Positions 42,255-57,875 of a stretch of DNA of 64,000 nucleotides are shown piece by piece. Origin of the DNA: Theobroma cacao (Eukaryota; Streptophyta; Magnoliopsida; Malvales; Malvaceae); NCBI RefSeq assembly GCF_000208745.1, contig NC_030858.1:2569728-2633727 (forward strand), given 5' to 3'. A program made the translations under genes and the position numbers. Below the pieces are notes generated by a model. The model was not told the DNA's origin. It worked only from the letters and a program-made list of their open reading frames with translations, and made no database searches. Within the stretch, counting starts at the first letter, position 1; every line of letters starts with the position of its first letter.

Positions 42255-44966
42255 ATGGAGGCAGCATCTTTATCTGGAGTTCTTTCCCACACCAACCTTT
42301 CTGGTTCCAACCTTAGGAATTCTGATTATAGATTTTCAAGGTGAGACTTTTGTCCCAGAAATTTGGGATTTTTATCAAATATTTATGTTTATGAGTTAAT
42401 GTTAGATCCCAACTTTTGTCTAGAAGGTACAAAGATTTGCTTGGTGAACAAAAGATGAAATTTTTGGACCAAAATGATTCCCAAATTTACGTCTTTGTCA
42501 ATTTCTTTTCTTTTCTTTGTTTTTCAGGTCGATTCGTAGGGGCAGATGTGTTGCCTCTGTCTCACGCCATTCCTCTGAGGGATCAAATGATGTTGATAAA
42601 CCTTCGTCTAAAGCCCTTGTCATCTCAAGTTCTGACTCGAATACTAAAAATTACAGCGCTCTCAAAGGATCCAATCTCAGCGGTGGCTCAAATCAGAAAA
42701 GGAATCTGAACTTGCAAACGAATTGTGCGGTGGGGTTTTGCACTTTTGGTGAAAATGTTGTAGAATCTCATGCACATGCTGCAGAGGAGAAGCTTGGGGT
42801 CCTGCTTTTGAATCTTGGAGGGCCCGAGACTCTTAACGATGTTCAACCGTTTCTGTATAACTTGTTTGCTGATCCTGTATGTTAGATTTCTTGGGCATTT
42901 TTTAATGTACTTTATATAACCATTTTTGGGTTTTAAGGTTCAGTAGTGTGCTGATGGTGATATTGTTTTTGTTGTAGGATATAATACGGCTGCCTAGGCT
43001 GTTTAAGTTTCTTCAACGACCTTTGGCAAAGTTAATTTCTGTTCTTCGGGCTCCCAAAAGTAAAGAAGGGTATGCTGCCATTGGTGGTGGCTCACCTTTG
43101 CGTAAAATAACTGATGAACAGGTAAATTCCTTAATTGTAGAAATTGAAATATTACTTTGTGCTTGTGTTGTGTTAAAGTGAATTTGTATGGATATTTTTT
43201 TCAATTGAACCATGTTAAATGTGTTAGACGCTTTTAAAAGTTGTCCTCATGTTGATGGTAAAACTTGTGGTTTGAATGTTATTATTGTATTTATAGCCTG
43301 AAGAATTTGCTGCAGGCGGATGCTCTTAGAATGGCTTTGGAGGCAAAGAATGTATGTGCCAATATATATGTTGGAATGCGATATTGGTACCCATTCACTG
43401 AGGAGGCAATTGAGCAGGTGGGTCTTCTAATAGTCAAACAAATTTGTGTGGGTTTTAAGTTTCTTCATATATCGTTGGTGAAGTTATGAACTTGTGTGAT
43501 ACCATATCGAGGAGTTGCTATTTTTGTTTAGGTGATATTAAGAGTTTATTGTTAAGTGCATCAAATCCTTACAGAAGGGATAAATATAGGGAGTTGGAAG
43601 AAAAATAAAGACTTCCCATGCCTTCCTGCAAGTTCTCCTTTTATATGACTTGAAATTATATCTTATATTTTAATAAGGAATTATCTGTTTAACATTGAAT
43701 TATCTATCTTCAAAGTACGTTGAGTCTACGTTGCTAAGCATTTACGTTATGCTACAGATTAAGCGGGACAGGATAACAAAACTTGTTGTGCTGCCACTAT
43801 ATCCTCAGTTCTCCATCTCCACAACTGGATCAAGCGTCCGAGTTCTCCAGAGTATATTCAGGTGGGTGTTTGATAATTTGTGCTGCACCTTATCTGCTTG
43901 AAATCATCTATAACACCCCTTAGGAAATGGCTCTGAATGTGAGTTATATTTCAGGGAAGATGCATATCTATCAAGACTACCTGTTTCTGTCATTCTTTCA
44001 TGGTATCAACGACAAGGTTATATTAGGTCTATGGCTGACTTGATTGAGAAAGAGTTGGGGAGATTTCCAAAGCCTGAAGAGGTTTGTTTGGTTGCTGCTT
44101 ATACTACTTGTGTGTACATTTTTAAGCATAAAGTCAGAAGTTGATATGTCGAACTTGTGGTCTTTTGAGATTGACTTCATTACAACTCTTTCTAATATTC
44201 TTCTGAACTTCAGGTCATGATATTCTTTAGTGCTCATGGGGTGCCCGTCAGTTATGTTGAGGATGCTGGAGATCCGTACAAAGATCAAATGGAGGAGTGC
44301 ATCTGCTTAATTATGCAAGAGTTGAAAGCTAGAGGAATTGGAAATGATCATAAACTTGCTTACCAGGTTGGTTTTAGAACTCAAGTTTCTGCTTTCACTT
44401 GAAAAATGAAAAACTGTTATGCTCAACTTCTTCTTCATGCTATTCCTCTAGAGTCGAGTTGGGCCTGTGCAATGGCTGAAGCCCTACACTGATGAAGTTC
44501 TTGTTGAGCTTGGCCAGAAAGGTGTGAAGAGTCTTCTAGCTGTTCCCATAAGGTACATGACTCTTAGTTTTAAGTAGCTGTTCTTGATGTGTGCTTTGAA
44601 ATGCCAGATTATGAACTGAAAACTAATTCTACTTCCATCCAAAATTGTAGCTTTGTAAGTGAGCACATAGAGACTCTTGAAGAGATTGACATGGAATATA
44701 AGGACTTAGCTCTTGAATCTGGTATCGAGAATTGGGGTCGTGTGCCTGCTCTTGGTTGCACCTCTTCATTCATCACAGATCTAGCAGATGCTGTAGTTGA
44801 AGCTCTACCATCAGCAAAAGCCATGTCAACCTCAAGGGACACCGCTGAAGAAGCTGAATATGACCCCTTGAACTACCTTGTCAAACTGTTCCGCGGTTCA
44901 ATCTTGGCATTCATTTTGCTATTGACACCAAAGGTGTTACTTGCATTTAGAAACCATCTCTTTTAA
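42255..44966 (+). CDS. FC1: Ferrochelatase, plastid (FC1 type)
   Basis: Inserts ferrous iron into protoporphyrin IX, the last step of haem synthesis. Nine exons (42255-42340, 42528-42876, 42978-43121, 43316-43417, 43758-43861, 43955-44081, 44214-44366, 44452-44552, 44651-44966) join in phase to 493 residues. A Ser-rich transit peptide fills roughly the first 100 residues; the enzyme starts near [15 protein letters not shown]. The catalytic histidine is His312 in [38 protein letters not shown] and [16 protein letters not shown] are typical. The C-terminus ([18 protein letters not shown]) is a short hydrophobic anchor without the Cab/LHC-like extension known from FC2, so I assign the FC1 type. 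Confidence 0.93.
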
Positions 44967-46078
44967 TGATGATTAAAGAAAGCTAACGTTCATAGAGAAG
45001 ACAGAGTTATATATATTAAAGGAGTTGTCCTCCATTTAGACCTGAATCTTAGAGACTTGTTTGGGGATGTGCCCCAATTCCGGCATATAGAAAGCAAAGA
45101 TGGGATTTTTGCATAAGTGTAACCTTTTGGAACCAAGATTTTTTTTTTTCTTGGTGGTTTTGCTTAAGTGTAACCAGGGATATTTGCTTCCAGTGAAATA
45201 ATAAACTTAAAATGCATACTTCGTCGCTGTCGATTGTTCTATTTTTGGTCACTATGAGGCTCGGTGAGAATGCCTTTGAAAGATGTTCAATTCCCGAGAA
45301 TTCCTGTTCTTTTTTCTTGTAACTTCCCCAATGCTTTCTACAGGCTGTTACCTTGTAGCAGAATTCCTACTTATTTTTGGTTGAATCAAAAAAAAATCAT
45401 TAATCTCAAAAGAGAAACTATCCAAATGTTAGCAACAGTTTGGGTTTTAAACACATTATCATAATCATTGCATGAAATAAACGAAAGAATTCCGAAGAGT
45501 TACCAAATTAAGTCCTTGATTACAACCAGCAAAATGTAAAACTTGGTATGCTTCAATGCTTCGTTCACGCTAGCAGACTCAGCATGAGGAAAGAGGACTT
45601 CATATTTATTCTCAAAGAGGTGCAGATAAGGCTGTTTACAGCCACATGTTTTAGATATATCTGCCACTATCCTCGAGAGAAAGATATATCCGGTATTATT
45701 TTTATTTAAAAAAGCCCAAGTAGATTAAGCCTATAAAGAGTGTGATTCAGGACGATTACTCAAGTCTGTAACATCTTTTATGCTGGATATTAGTAGGGAA
45801 ATTAACAGCCAAAATGCCTGGTTACTCTCAGCAACCTCTTCCTTAATAGGAATACCTTCAATTGATAGAATTGCAATAGAGAATGGTGTACCTTTTTTGT
45901 GCAAGCAGGAAAATGGAATTAGAGATATGTTGATACGAATGGGTTGTTGCTAATCAAGTTTAATTTTTCTTGCAGAACGGCAACTTGTATGTTATGATGA
46001 CAAAAAGATCTTGAAAAAATATATATATGGTGAAAGCTTTGATCAGTTCAAATTCAGAAGCTGTTCTTGTTGAATCAC
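44967..46078. other. Convergent intergenic region (ferrochelatase and ATP synthase g)
   Basis: Holds the 3' ends of two facing genes. Frames at 45049-45252 and 45264-45464 have no domain. No gene seen. Confidence 0.5.
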
Positions 46079-47130
46079 TTAAACATAGTAACCAGTTAAG
46101 GTGAATCCTCGACCAACAATCTCTCCAGCGCAGAACCAGGCAAAACACTCTAACCCAAATAGAGCAGCAATGCCAGCATCCTCAATCTTCAATTCCTTCC
46201 TGTTCTTCCACATATGCTTGGCATAATCCATCTCCTTCCAGAATGTCTCATAGCGGCCGGGAATACTGCCTCAAATTCAGAAGATTAACTCAGTGGGAGG
46301 GTAGAAAAGTTTGACTGATGCAGATAATAGCCAAAGAGGTAATGCATTTCTAGAAAAAGAAAACAAAATCACAATCAAACAACATTAGGCCTTCTTACTT
46401 GTAGATGTTTCCAATGTCAGCAATAGCAAATGACTAAAAGACTAGAAGGGAGAACTGATGATAACAGAAGTAACAAATTCAATGGATCAGCATGAAGGTT
46501 TGATCAACGCAGGGAGCATGATGGCAGCTGACAGATGTTCAAGGAAGAGGGAAAAAGGAATATATGATGTAGGGAGAAGTCTAGGCTGGCATTTAATACT
46601 AAAATGCAGCCCACGCCTTTTATTTCAACCCGCTGCCATGCTTGAGCATAACATGATTGTTGTAGGAGAGGTTGCGAGAGTCGCAATGCAATGACTAGAA
46701 ACAAGGACAGGGGCCCTCTCCCTTTCCCTTTAACTCGACACCCATCACTACCAGCATAAGCTTCCTGCTCAGACCTTTTACTTTTCAGCCATCATATCCA
46801 TGTCAATACAAATAACACAAAAGATTAACAAAAGAAAATCACCGCAAGTCACAGCATAGATTCATTTGAGTCTGAAACCTTTGAGATTACCCTAAAATGC
46901 TGAAAGGAAAAGCAGAAGAACGAATGGGGTAAAAGGGGTAACCTGGCTAGACGAGTGTAAAACAATTGCTTTGACAAAAGGTTACATTTCTCAACCGTAG
47001 GTGGCTCTTGAATGTAGTGCTTATTCTGCTCCAGTAGCTGCTTGTAGTAGGCAGAACCATGCTTTGCTACAAATTGGGATGCCTGAGTTGCCTTGGACTG
47101 CAACTGAGCTAACTTCGGTGCCAACCCCAT
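46079..47130 (-). CDS. ATP synthase subunit g, mitochondrial
   Basis: Small membrane subunit of the mitochondrial F0 part, involved in dimerisation of ATP synthase. Two coding exons (47130-46943 and 46265-46079) join in phase to 124 residues, the usual plant length. The N-terminal part has KLAQLQSKATQASQFVAKHG and YYKQLLEQNKHYIQEPPTVE. The second exon reads IPGRYETFWKEMDYAKHMWK and ends in a hydrophobic membrane segment (AALFGLECFAWFCAGEIVG) and TLTGYYV. The start at 47130 (MGLAPKL) follows a leader acceptor (GTGAAG|CCG) at 47134/47133. The leader intron runs to a donor ATATAG|GTAGG at 47700/47699. No cleavable presequence, as expected for this subunit. Confidence 0.93.
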
Positions 47131-47760
47131 CGGCTTCACAAACAAACAAAACCACCAGGATAGAATCGTAATACGTTAGATAAACAGAAATTTCATCAGA
47201 AATCAGCCAAAAAAGTTTCAACTCGGCAGACTTGTTTGGGCAATTTGTCCATTTTCCATCAAATAATCCCAGAATTACGAGCTCTTGAATTCATAATACT
47301 ATACCTTAATTCCCACGCTATTGATCTAAATATCAATTTTAAAAACACAAGAGAATCGATTAGAAAGGATCAAACAGAAAAAGAAACGTTTACTTAAGCA
47401 GCATTAAAGTAATTAATCCCACTGAAGTCCAAATTCACTGGAAAAAAGAGAGAGGGGGATGAAAAGAAAAAGTACAACATGTTGTGGAAAACAATAAGAG
47501 CTCCATTGCAGAATCCAAGAATAAACCGAATCGATAAGCCAAAAACCAGATTTCTAAAAGTTTCAAAGAATTAGTAAGAGTCAACAACATTTGACGATAT
47601 ATGGTAAGTTTGGAGAGCTAAAGATGCAGAGTTGGATAAGTAAAATAAGGAAAGATGAAGAGAAAAATGCAGCATTACAATCTGAGGGAACGAACCTACC
47701 TATATCTGTTTTTGGCGATAGGAGAGAGAGAAGGAGCGGTACAGAGCAGAGGGAGAAGTA
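47131..47760 (-). promoter_or_regulatory. ATP synthase g leader with 5'-UTR intron
   Basis: Leader exon approximately 47760-47700, ending at GT (47699-47698), then a leader intron to AG at 47135-47134, three bases before the start codon. The leader is CT-rich on the minus strand. Inferred from splice sites only. Confidence 0.6.
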
Positions 47761-48697
47761 GGGTTTTATTTCCTCGTGTAATATTTATATATCCTGGTAA
47801 TTTTTGCTTATGTTCCGCTGCGGTGAGTCCTCGTCAGTATCCTGCACTGAATGCAAATAATCTTACCATGTGTCCAGAAGGATTCAAATATACGAGACAC
47901 ATTATTTATTATTATTATTATTATTATTATTTGACAACTTCAAATTTCAACTACAAAGGGAATAACATACGTAACAACGTATTTAGAATCTACTCTCTTT
48001 TTTTTGGCCGCAGTTTTTTTGATTTTACAATATTATCACTTTTACTACCAGTTAATTTTTTTCAATTTTGAATTAAAGAGTACCATTAGCATATATTGAT
48101 ATATATATATATATAATCCGGTTTAGAAGACCCAAGAACATGATCTAACCATTTTTGCATTGGTTGACTTCACGAGTTGACACAGGACAGCCAGTATCCG
48201 GATGATCTCAATTGAAGATGGTCATGGATTATTACCATGAGCATTAACTCCTACAACATAAGTTGTTCAACCTTTTCTCTTTTTCTTTTTTTCTTTTTTT
48301 TTTTTTTGTGCTAGACATTTCCCGCATGGTGATTATTACCCTATTGCACGAGTGTCATACTCAAGTATTAACTATCACAACCATTGTTCTGGTTAGGTCA
48401 GGCTGAACCCATTTGCCGACAAGAATGCAACTACTTTTGGACTGAATTTACAAAAACGTATGTTTACAGCTCACAGCCAAAATGCTGAAAATCCTTCGTT
48501 CCCCAGCAACAACAGGAATCGGCTTATGATCCAGCCTTCAAAAAAGGAAATCGAATACAGTAGCACTTGCAACCTTTAACAAGGTCAACTAGGAGATAAA
48601 TGTAGCTTCCGCCTTCTGTAATATGACAACTTCCCTGGGTTTAGACAACCGTACCAATGCCCCTCAATATTAAGTGATTTTGACATTCTTCAGGAAT

Positions 48698-48747
<50 letters not shown>

Positions 48748-48992
48748 CTTGAACAAAACGAGATGATAATAACATTAGAAAATCAGTATTTAGAATAGGC
48801 AAGTATAAACCTTCGACCATAGCATAAAGCGGGAAAATTAAAGCATCCAAAACCACTGCCTCATAATATTGAAGTAAAACACTAGCACTGTCTTTGAATA
48901 CTGCCAAAACTAACTTGACCTAATTGAAATACAATAAACCATCTGCATCAACAGTACCAAAATATAAATGTCTTCAACAAACTCACCACAAA
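47761..48992. other. Intergenic with microsatellites; KH-gene 3' flank
   Basis: An (ATT)n run at about 47904-47933 and a (TA)n run of about 40 bases at 48707-48746. The part from about 48500 to 48992 is likely 3' UTR of the KH-domain gene (minus). No gene recognised. Confidence 0.6.
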
Positions 48993-51900
48993 TCAACTTT
49001 GGGGTGATGCCTTGGCAACTCCACTTTGTTGAACAGTTTGAGAGGCTGTTGGTGCTGCATCATACGTCCCACGAGTGCTCCCACTTGCATTGCTGTCAGC
49101 AGGATATGCTGGAGGCTGTGAGTAACTACCACCATAAGAGGTGTTATATGGTGGTGCTCCATAACCAGGCTGGCTGGCTGGTGCTGCTCCATAAGGTGGT
49201 GCTCCATATCCTGGCTGCGCGGGTGCAGCACCATAACTAGATGATTGAGCACGTTGTGAACCTGATTCTGGTTGAGCATAGCCAGATGGCGGTGGCTGTG
49301 AATGATATCCTGGCTGGCCATAGCTTCCTGGGGTGCTAGGCGACTGCTGCGTCTGCCCATAGACAGGGGGATTGGCCAAAGGTTTCTGTGCTTGTGGTGG
49401 TCCATATCCAGGCCCATAGCCAGACTGAGCTGGTGGTTGACTCCCATAGCCAGCCTGGGAAGTTGGAGGCACTCCATAACCAGGTTGAGTACTTCCTTGA
49501 GGTGGATAACTTCCAGGATTTTGGCTAGGCTGCTGACTAGTATTGTACCCTTGCTGGCCCATCGCAGATGGTTGGGTAGATGTAGGTGCTTGACCTGAAT
49601 CCCCTTGACCACCATAGGAGGGTGTGTGACCCTCTTGAGTTGGGTTCGTTGCATTACCATAGCTATGTGCAGACCCATAACCTTGTTGTTGATCATATGA
49701 TGATGGTTGTCCATAACCTGATTGCGGAGGTGCAGGGTATCCACCATAGCCATCCTGAGGATAACCTTGTCCTGGTTGCATGTAGCTAGAAGCTGGTGGT
49801 TGACTGTAATTGTAACCACTGTTATCAGCTGGAGCTGCTGAACCACCAGGGGTTTGCTGCTGCTGTGAAGAAGGCTGTTGATTATAGTAATCATAACCAC
49901 CTGCTGCAGAGCTTTGCTGGTTTGGTGGTACAGCTGACTGGTCCCAACCAGAGGCATAGCTGCCAGATGTTGGTTGCGAAGGATAGCCCCCATAAGGCGG
50001 CTGAGACATGTTATACTGAGGTGATGGGCCAGGATATGCCCCAGGCTGCATATAACCATAACCAGGTTGCTGCATTGGAGGAGCCCCTTGGCCCCAGCTT
50101 GTAGGCGGTCGTGCTTGGTAACCTTGCTGTGTATAGCCTCCAGCCATTGCTGGATTTCTCAGACGATTCTGCACAAAATTGTTCCCTCAAATAACCAAAG
50201 TGGACTTTCCAATGACGCTGGCACATAAACACATACAGCAAAACAGAATATGCATCTACACAAATAGGCATATACAAAAACTGAATAGCAATTATCAAAA
50301 TCAGTATGTCCACAGTGGCATTAACGGAGTTTGTACTGTAGTACGAAGGTTATAAATGCCTACATACCGTATGGTCGGAGGGATTATTGAGTTTACTCCA
50401 GCAGAAGCCCATCCTCTCCCTATTTGAAGTGAATGGGTGCAAAAAGAAAAAAAAATATAGAACCCCACAAATACTAATAGAACCTTTTACATCAAAGCAC
50501 AAGGAACCATGAACCCCATTGCCAACAGGCAAGAAACTCATAGTTAAAAGCATACTATATATCATCTATCCAACAATCCAATTGATGCATTTAACACACA
50601 GAAGCATCAAATAAGGAATGACAATATCCTAGAAGATCAATCAACATGCATTAAGCAAATGATATCTCTTAGAACAGACCTAAATTTCTCTAAACAAAAG
50701 AAAGGAAAAAATGAATTGTAGATCTAACACTTATACAAGATTGATTATCTGCATTTAGAAAAGATAATTGACTTGTATCACCAAAATAAAGGATTTTGCT
50801 TAACATATGAACCCTAACCGCATAGGGCAAACATCTGATAAGAAATACCATAGACCAGAGCTAACCTAATCATAGACAAAAGTTTTCTGGAATAAATTCA
50901 ATCTAAATTACAACTTTCAATAAAACAACTTCAACACAAGAATAAAAAAGATATGCAAGACAAAACAAAATTACATCAAATATGTATCCTCATACTTGAG
51001 GCTTTCCGAAAAAGAACATGCAACTCGACCAATGAACAAAGTGAAATCCATAAAGAATAAAACTCGTTAAGTTAATGTTTAAAAAAAAAAATCCCACAAC
51101 ATGTTACTGATAAAAATACAAGCTTAAAGATTGCTTAAAGATGACATTTAGAAATACAGGAAAGCTCAAATACTAACGCAGTCAAAAACAATCTTTAAGC
51201 AACTAAAAAAAATTTAATTTACAAGGCTGGAAGAAAAGACATCTCAGTATGAAATATCCACAAATTTAGAATTATGTAAATTTGTCAACAACCAGCCAAC
51301 ACTATTAAATGATGGTGACAGAAAAAATCAGGGGCAATGTAAGGAAGAAAAATTGGACTGAATGGTTTAAGCATTCAAATAATAAACCAAATTAAGAACC
51401 AAAAGCTATACCATCCTTGTTTAACCAAAAGAGAAGATTAATAGAAATAGGAACATTCTTGTGATACACGTTAAAATGAACAAATCCTGTGGTGCCAGAA
51501 TGATAAAAGAATCTAGTATTTAGCAATCTTATATATCCAACAATAACTTTCAGCCTCTCTCCAGTATAAGATTACTAAATATCAGAAATAGGATCTGAAA
51601 CCATACCAGGGCAATGCAGAGGAAACACCAACAGAAAGAAATCAATGTTGGTGTCACCAATTGTCCAACAGACTAATCCTACAATAGTTCCCAATGACAA
51701 TATCAGTCTCATCATTTACAATTAATAAGCACATTCGGTGGCTAAACATGCCTAATCCCAACGACAATATCAGTCTCATCATTTACAATTAATAAGCACA
51801 GTTGGTAGCTAAACATGCCTAATCCCAACAAGTCACTTAGCCATAAAACCAAAGAACGACGAAATTCGACTTCTATCACCAGAATGAAGGAAGTCCTTGT

Positions 51901-54604
51901 TTATACTTTATACCACAATATCCTAACATAAAATGAGTGGGTAAGACCTGCCTTGCAAACTAAGCATCAAAATATCAAGCACAAAACTTAAGGAAAACTA
52001 GAGGGCAATAACCATCACTCTTCACAAAACTTTGGCAATTGAAACTATCAAGTTTGACCTCTGTCCAATTCCCAACACACAATTTACCTTAATTAATACA
52101 TAAGAAACCGACTGCAGATAGAGACCTTGACAGTTTGAACTTAACATGTAAAAGTATTAACTCCACCCACAAGATTTCGAGAGGATACCAAGCAGTGCAA
52201 ATTACCACGTTATCCAGCTCCTAATGACACTAGAACCAGAAAATTTTGATACAAAATAGCCATGAATCTCTTACAAAGTAGAGGAGCTGCTCATCTTGCA
52301 CTGGTCATTTTGACACATACAAAACAGCTGTCATAGCGACAAGGATCACCAGCAAAAGATGTCTGCAACTCTCAAGATTTTACAAGTGCAACAAACGGAA
52401 GAAAAGAAATCGATGATAATATAAAATCCAATCTATATCTCAAAGTGACTGAATAACTACATCAAGAAATGAGGATGCAAAAGCAAGTCTAGGAAAAATT
52501 ATTCAGCACAATACTTAGCAGAAAAATTATAACCTGAGTGGGAAAATCATCTACTTCCTCAACAGGTATATGGAAGTATAAGAAAATGTAAGAATTTGTT
52601 AGATAAAAAGAGAGACTTCCAGAACATTGACCAGAGACAACAATTGACAGATCATAATGACACAATATCTATGTAGGAAGAAATAAACACAAAATAAAGT
52701 AGCAATTTAGTCCCTACTTTACCCAAATGAACAAAACTGTTTTTAACCTGCAATTGAGAATATAAGAATACCTCTAGAAAATCTGAACAAGGAAATTTCT
52801 TAAGCAATGTTAATGAGATGTCTCAATAAAACTAAAATTTTGAAGAGTCCAATCTTTACTAATGTTGTACAGACTAGAGTGATGCTCCAGAAGATCACCT
52901 AAAATCAACATTCAGAATAGAACTAAACAGGTCCTACAGGAGTAGGCATACAAAATAAAGGTACAAAACAATCACAAGCGATTCATGTAAAAAACTAGAG
53001 ACAGAAATAGGTTAAACTGAAGAAAAGCTTTCCTCCCAACATTCACATCCAAACATACCTCGCTTATGACCTCATCAACCAATTCTCTAGCATTTTTAAT
53101 CTGTTCACTTGTCCCATCTATGTGTAATGACCTTTCTGTTGATGGATCACCAGGAGGCAAGTGCAATGGTATCACCTGCACCAGATTAAAAGAGATACTG
53201 TTGTCAGAAACCGTAGTTGTAGATGCAACTACTGCAAGATTTAAAAGACCATATCGAAGAAACTGATTAAAAAATGAATCTGGTCCTAAGGTAGCTGTTT
53301 TACAATTCAAACAAATACATTAATTGTCAGCGAATATGAAGCTAAAGCAACAATAGAGGACTTCCAAATAAGAATGACACTTAAGATTCAAACCTGAATA
53401 CGAGCTCCAGTTCTGGCTTGCATATTTTTAATTGTTTCACCACCTTTACCAATCACCAGACCAACCTGAAATCATGCTCACATTACATATTATCTTGAAC
53501 CAAAGTCAATGAACAAAGTTGACTAATGCTTTTACACTGGTCTACCTTGTTATTTGGAATCTTCATTTCAAAATGTTCACTTCCAGCTTGTCCTGTCAAT
53601 CTTCGAGAAACTATGCCAGAGCCCCCTGCTTCAGCCTGGCCAGAGCATTAATTGGTATAATCATATTTCATACTTACTATAACTAATATTGCAAGACTCC
53701 AAAATGATAAAATTAGATTAATATTCTGCATAAAGGCAATGCATCAATTTCACATAAATAGAAGGGCGGGATGAATTACCTCAGCAAGAACATCGTTTAT
53801 CAACTGCTCTGCCTTGGCAATTTGTTCAGCAGTACCCATGAGCTCTACAGGCCTAGTCACAGAATTTGGGTCTGCATCCATATCTCGCTGAACCTGAATC
53901 TTTGCCCCAGATTGTAGTTGAAGATATTTGATGGTTTCTCCGGCTTTCCCAATTATAACACCAACCCTGATTTGTGGAATGTCAATCTTTTTGCTAGTAC
54001 CATGGTAGCTACCATAAGAAACTGGTATAGATGAAGGAGCAGAGTTCGACATAGGCTTCATATCTGTATTCATTAAAGCTATTCATTACGCTTTGCGTCA
54101 ACTTTCAAAAATCAGATCTACAATTTAGCATCTTGCAAACAGCAGCAACCAAAAGATTGTATTCAAAAGTTCGAAACCGTAAATACAAAACCCTAGATGC
54201 AACAATCTACTCAAAACACTGAAAGCATTTACTATCAAAGAACACGTGTCACAGGCAGGAAAAATGAAGAAAGAAAGAGAGACAATACCAGGAGGTGCGG
54301 AGCTAAATCCCTTGTCGTTATCAAAACCACCTCCAGAGCCGTTTTCGACGCGAGGGCGCTTGGCCTCAGCGCCGGCGGATGCAGCAGAGAGAGTAAGGCG
54401 AGCAGCAATCTCTTGAGCTCGCTGCTTGGCCATCTCGATGCCGTCAAGCGGTGGCGGGACGCTGTTGTAAGAAGGAGGAGCCGAATCTGGGGAGGAAAAC
54501 CCTGTCGGCCTCCTGCCACCGGAAGAAGGCGGCGTCTGGTCATCGTATTTGCGCTTGTTGCTGCCGGCGTCTGGACCTGAAGAGTACTGCGCTTCGTCTG
54601 TCAT
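48993..54604 (-). CDS. Two-KH-domain RNA-binding protein with Y/G/Q/P-rich tail (FUBP-like)
   Basis: Plant relative of far-upstream-element-binding proteins; binds single-stranded RNA or DNA. Six exons (54604-54289, 54063-53780, 53635-53546, 53465-53394, 53175-53059, 50168-48993) join in phase to 684 residues. KH1 is about residues 133-198 with GXXG at Gly144-Gly147 (VGVIIGKAGETIKYLQ). KH2 is about 224-293 with Gly236-Gly239 (VGLVIGKGGETIKNMQ). The N-terminus has a basic NKRKYDD signal and the helix-like MAKQRAQEIAARL. The last exon encodes about 390 residues of GYG, QPGYG and SYG-type repeats, a prion-like disordered tail likely to promote condensates. Intron 5 is 2.9 kb. Start chosen at MTDEAQ (54604) because the upstream in-frame part has leader-like sequence. 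Confidence 0.92.
51693..51826. repeat. Tandem duplication of 67 bp in KH-gene intron 5
   Basis: AATGACAATATCAGTCTCAT at 51693 recurs as AACGACAATATCAGTCTCAT at 51760, and the following bases match apart from a few changes (CACATTCGGTGG versus CACAGTTGGTAG). Non-coding, inside the intron. Confidence 0.9.
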
Positions 54605-55832
54605 TGTGCGAGAGACCAAAAGACAGACAGCGAGAGAGAAACCCTAGAGGGATAGAGAGAGAGAGGAGGGTGTGGGACGAATAGCTAAGAAATAAAATCA
54701 CGTGGGGTATTTTATTTATTTATATATGTCGTGAGTTTAAATTGCTTTTTTTTTTCTTTTTTTTTTGGGTTCCCTTTGTTGTGCATGTGAATTGGATTTT
54801 TATTCTATTTTCGGCTTTAGAATTCGATCTTTTTGGTTTACATACGGTAAAAAGCATCTACTGCTTTTAACTAAACGGGAGGAGTGGTTTGCTTATAGAC
54901 TTCTGCTTACGGTCAAGTTCTCATTTTTAGTAGCTTTTTCATATTATTTTAGCCATGGTCAACGTCAAGATATAACTCATTTTAAAGTAAATTTAATTAA
55001 AAAAAATCCACTGCCCTCCGTGGGTAAATTATGATGATTGATAGATACTATAAAGCATGACGAGTTATTAATAACACAAGCTATGTTATAATAACTCCAT
55101 TTTGATTGGTCGGAATAATTTACAATTGTATTTAATTACCAAGAAAAGTTCCTTGGTCCAAAAAATTATCTTAGTTCTCTGTCCCACCCAATGAGCCCAA
55201 TTCGCCATATCTTTGAGCTAAAAACCACCTTTGAGTAATATGTTTCTATATTATGTTTTACATTATTGTTATTGATATAGCAAGTGAAGTCTCTCAGTCT
55301 CAGACCTGGCAAACTACTGTAATCAACATGCACAAACTTGACTGCACGAGTCAAGTCCCCCAACCCAGATTTCCAACTTACCATGGCAATGGAAAACCCA
55401 AATCCTGCCCTTAGAAATTCATCCCATAGGCATAAGGGCATTGACGATCACCATTATGTTGACAGACTGTTCCGGATATGAATAAAATACTCCTCAGAAC
55501 TGCCTTCGAAGTTCAAACCATCAAATCGAGATACCACAGAAAAAAAAAAACAATGAATTTATTCATACCCTTGTAAAACGACAAAATAAACATCCTTAGA
55601 ACAACAGCACAGGTAGGTAAAAAGAAAACTAAAGCCGGTGCAAATTGAAATTCCAAGTAATACAGGAAGTACAATCACCATACATGTAACCGAAACTTGA
55701 TTTGTAAAGCTCATGGACTTTATGTTCAAAACCATTTTAATAATCTATCTCTACATGGCATTTCACCAGCGAACTGATTTATTTTACCTTAACACTGCAC
55801 CCAAAATAGCCCAGGAGCAACTTGTGATATCC
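54605..55832. promoter_or_regulatory. KH-gene promoter and NDUFS7 3' flank
   Basis: 54605-54680 is a purine-rich leader-like stretch (GAGAGAG on plus). The remainder is intergenic, with the NDUFS7 3' UTR at its right end. Frames at 54765-55034 and 55166-55441 have no domain. Confidence 0.5.

Positions 55833-57875
<2,043 letters not shown>

Noticed and set aside
54197..54580. 127-codon plus-strand frame
   Set aside because: Antisense to exon 1 of the KH-domain gene; a GC-rich shadow.
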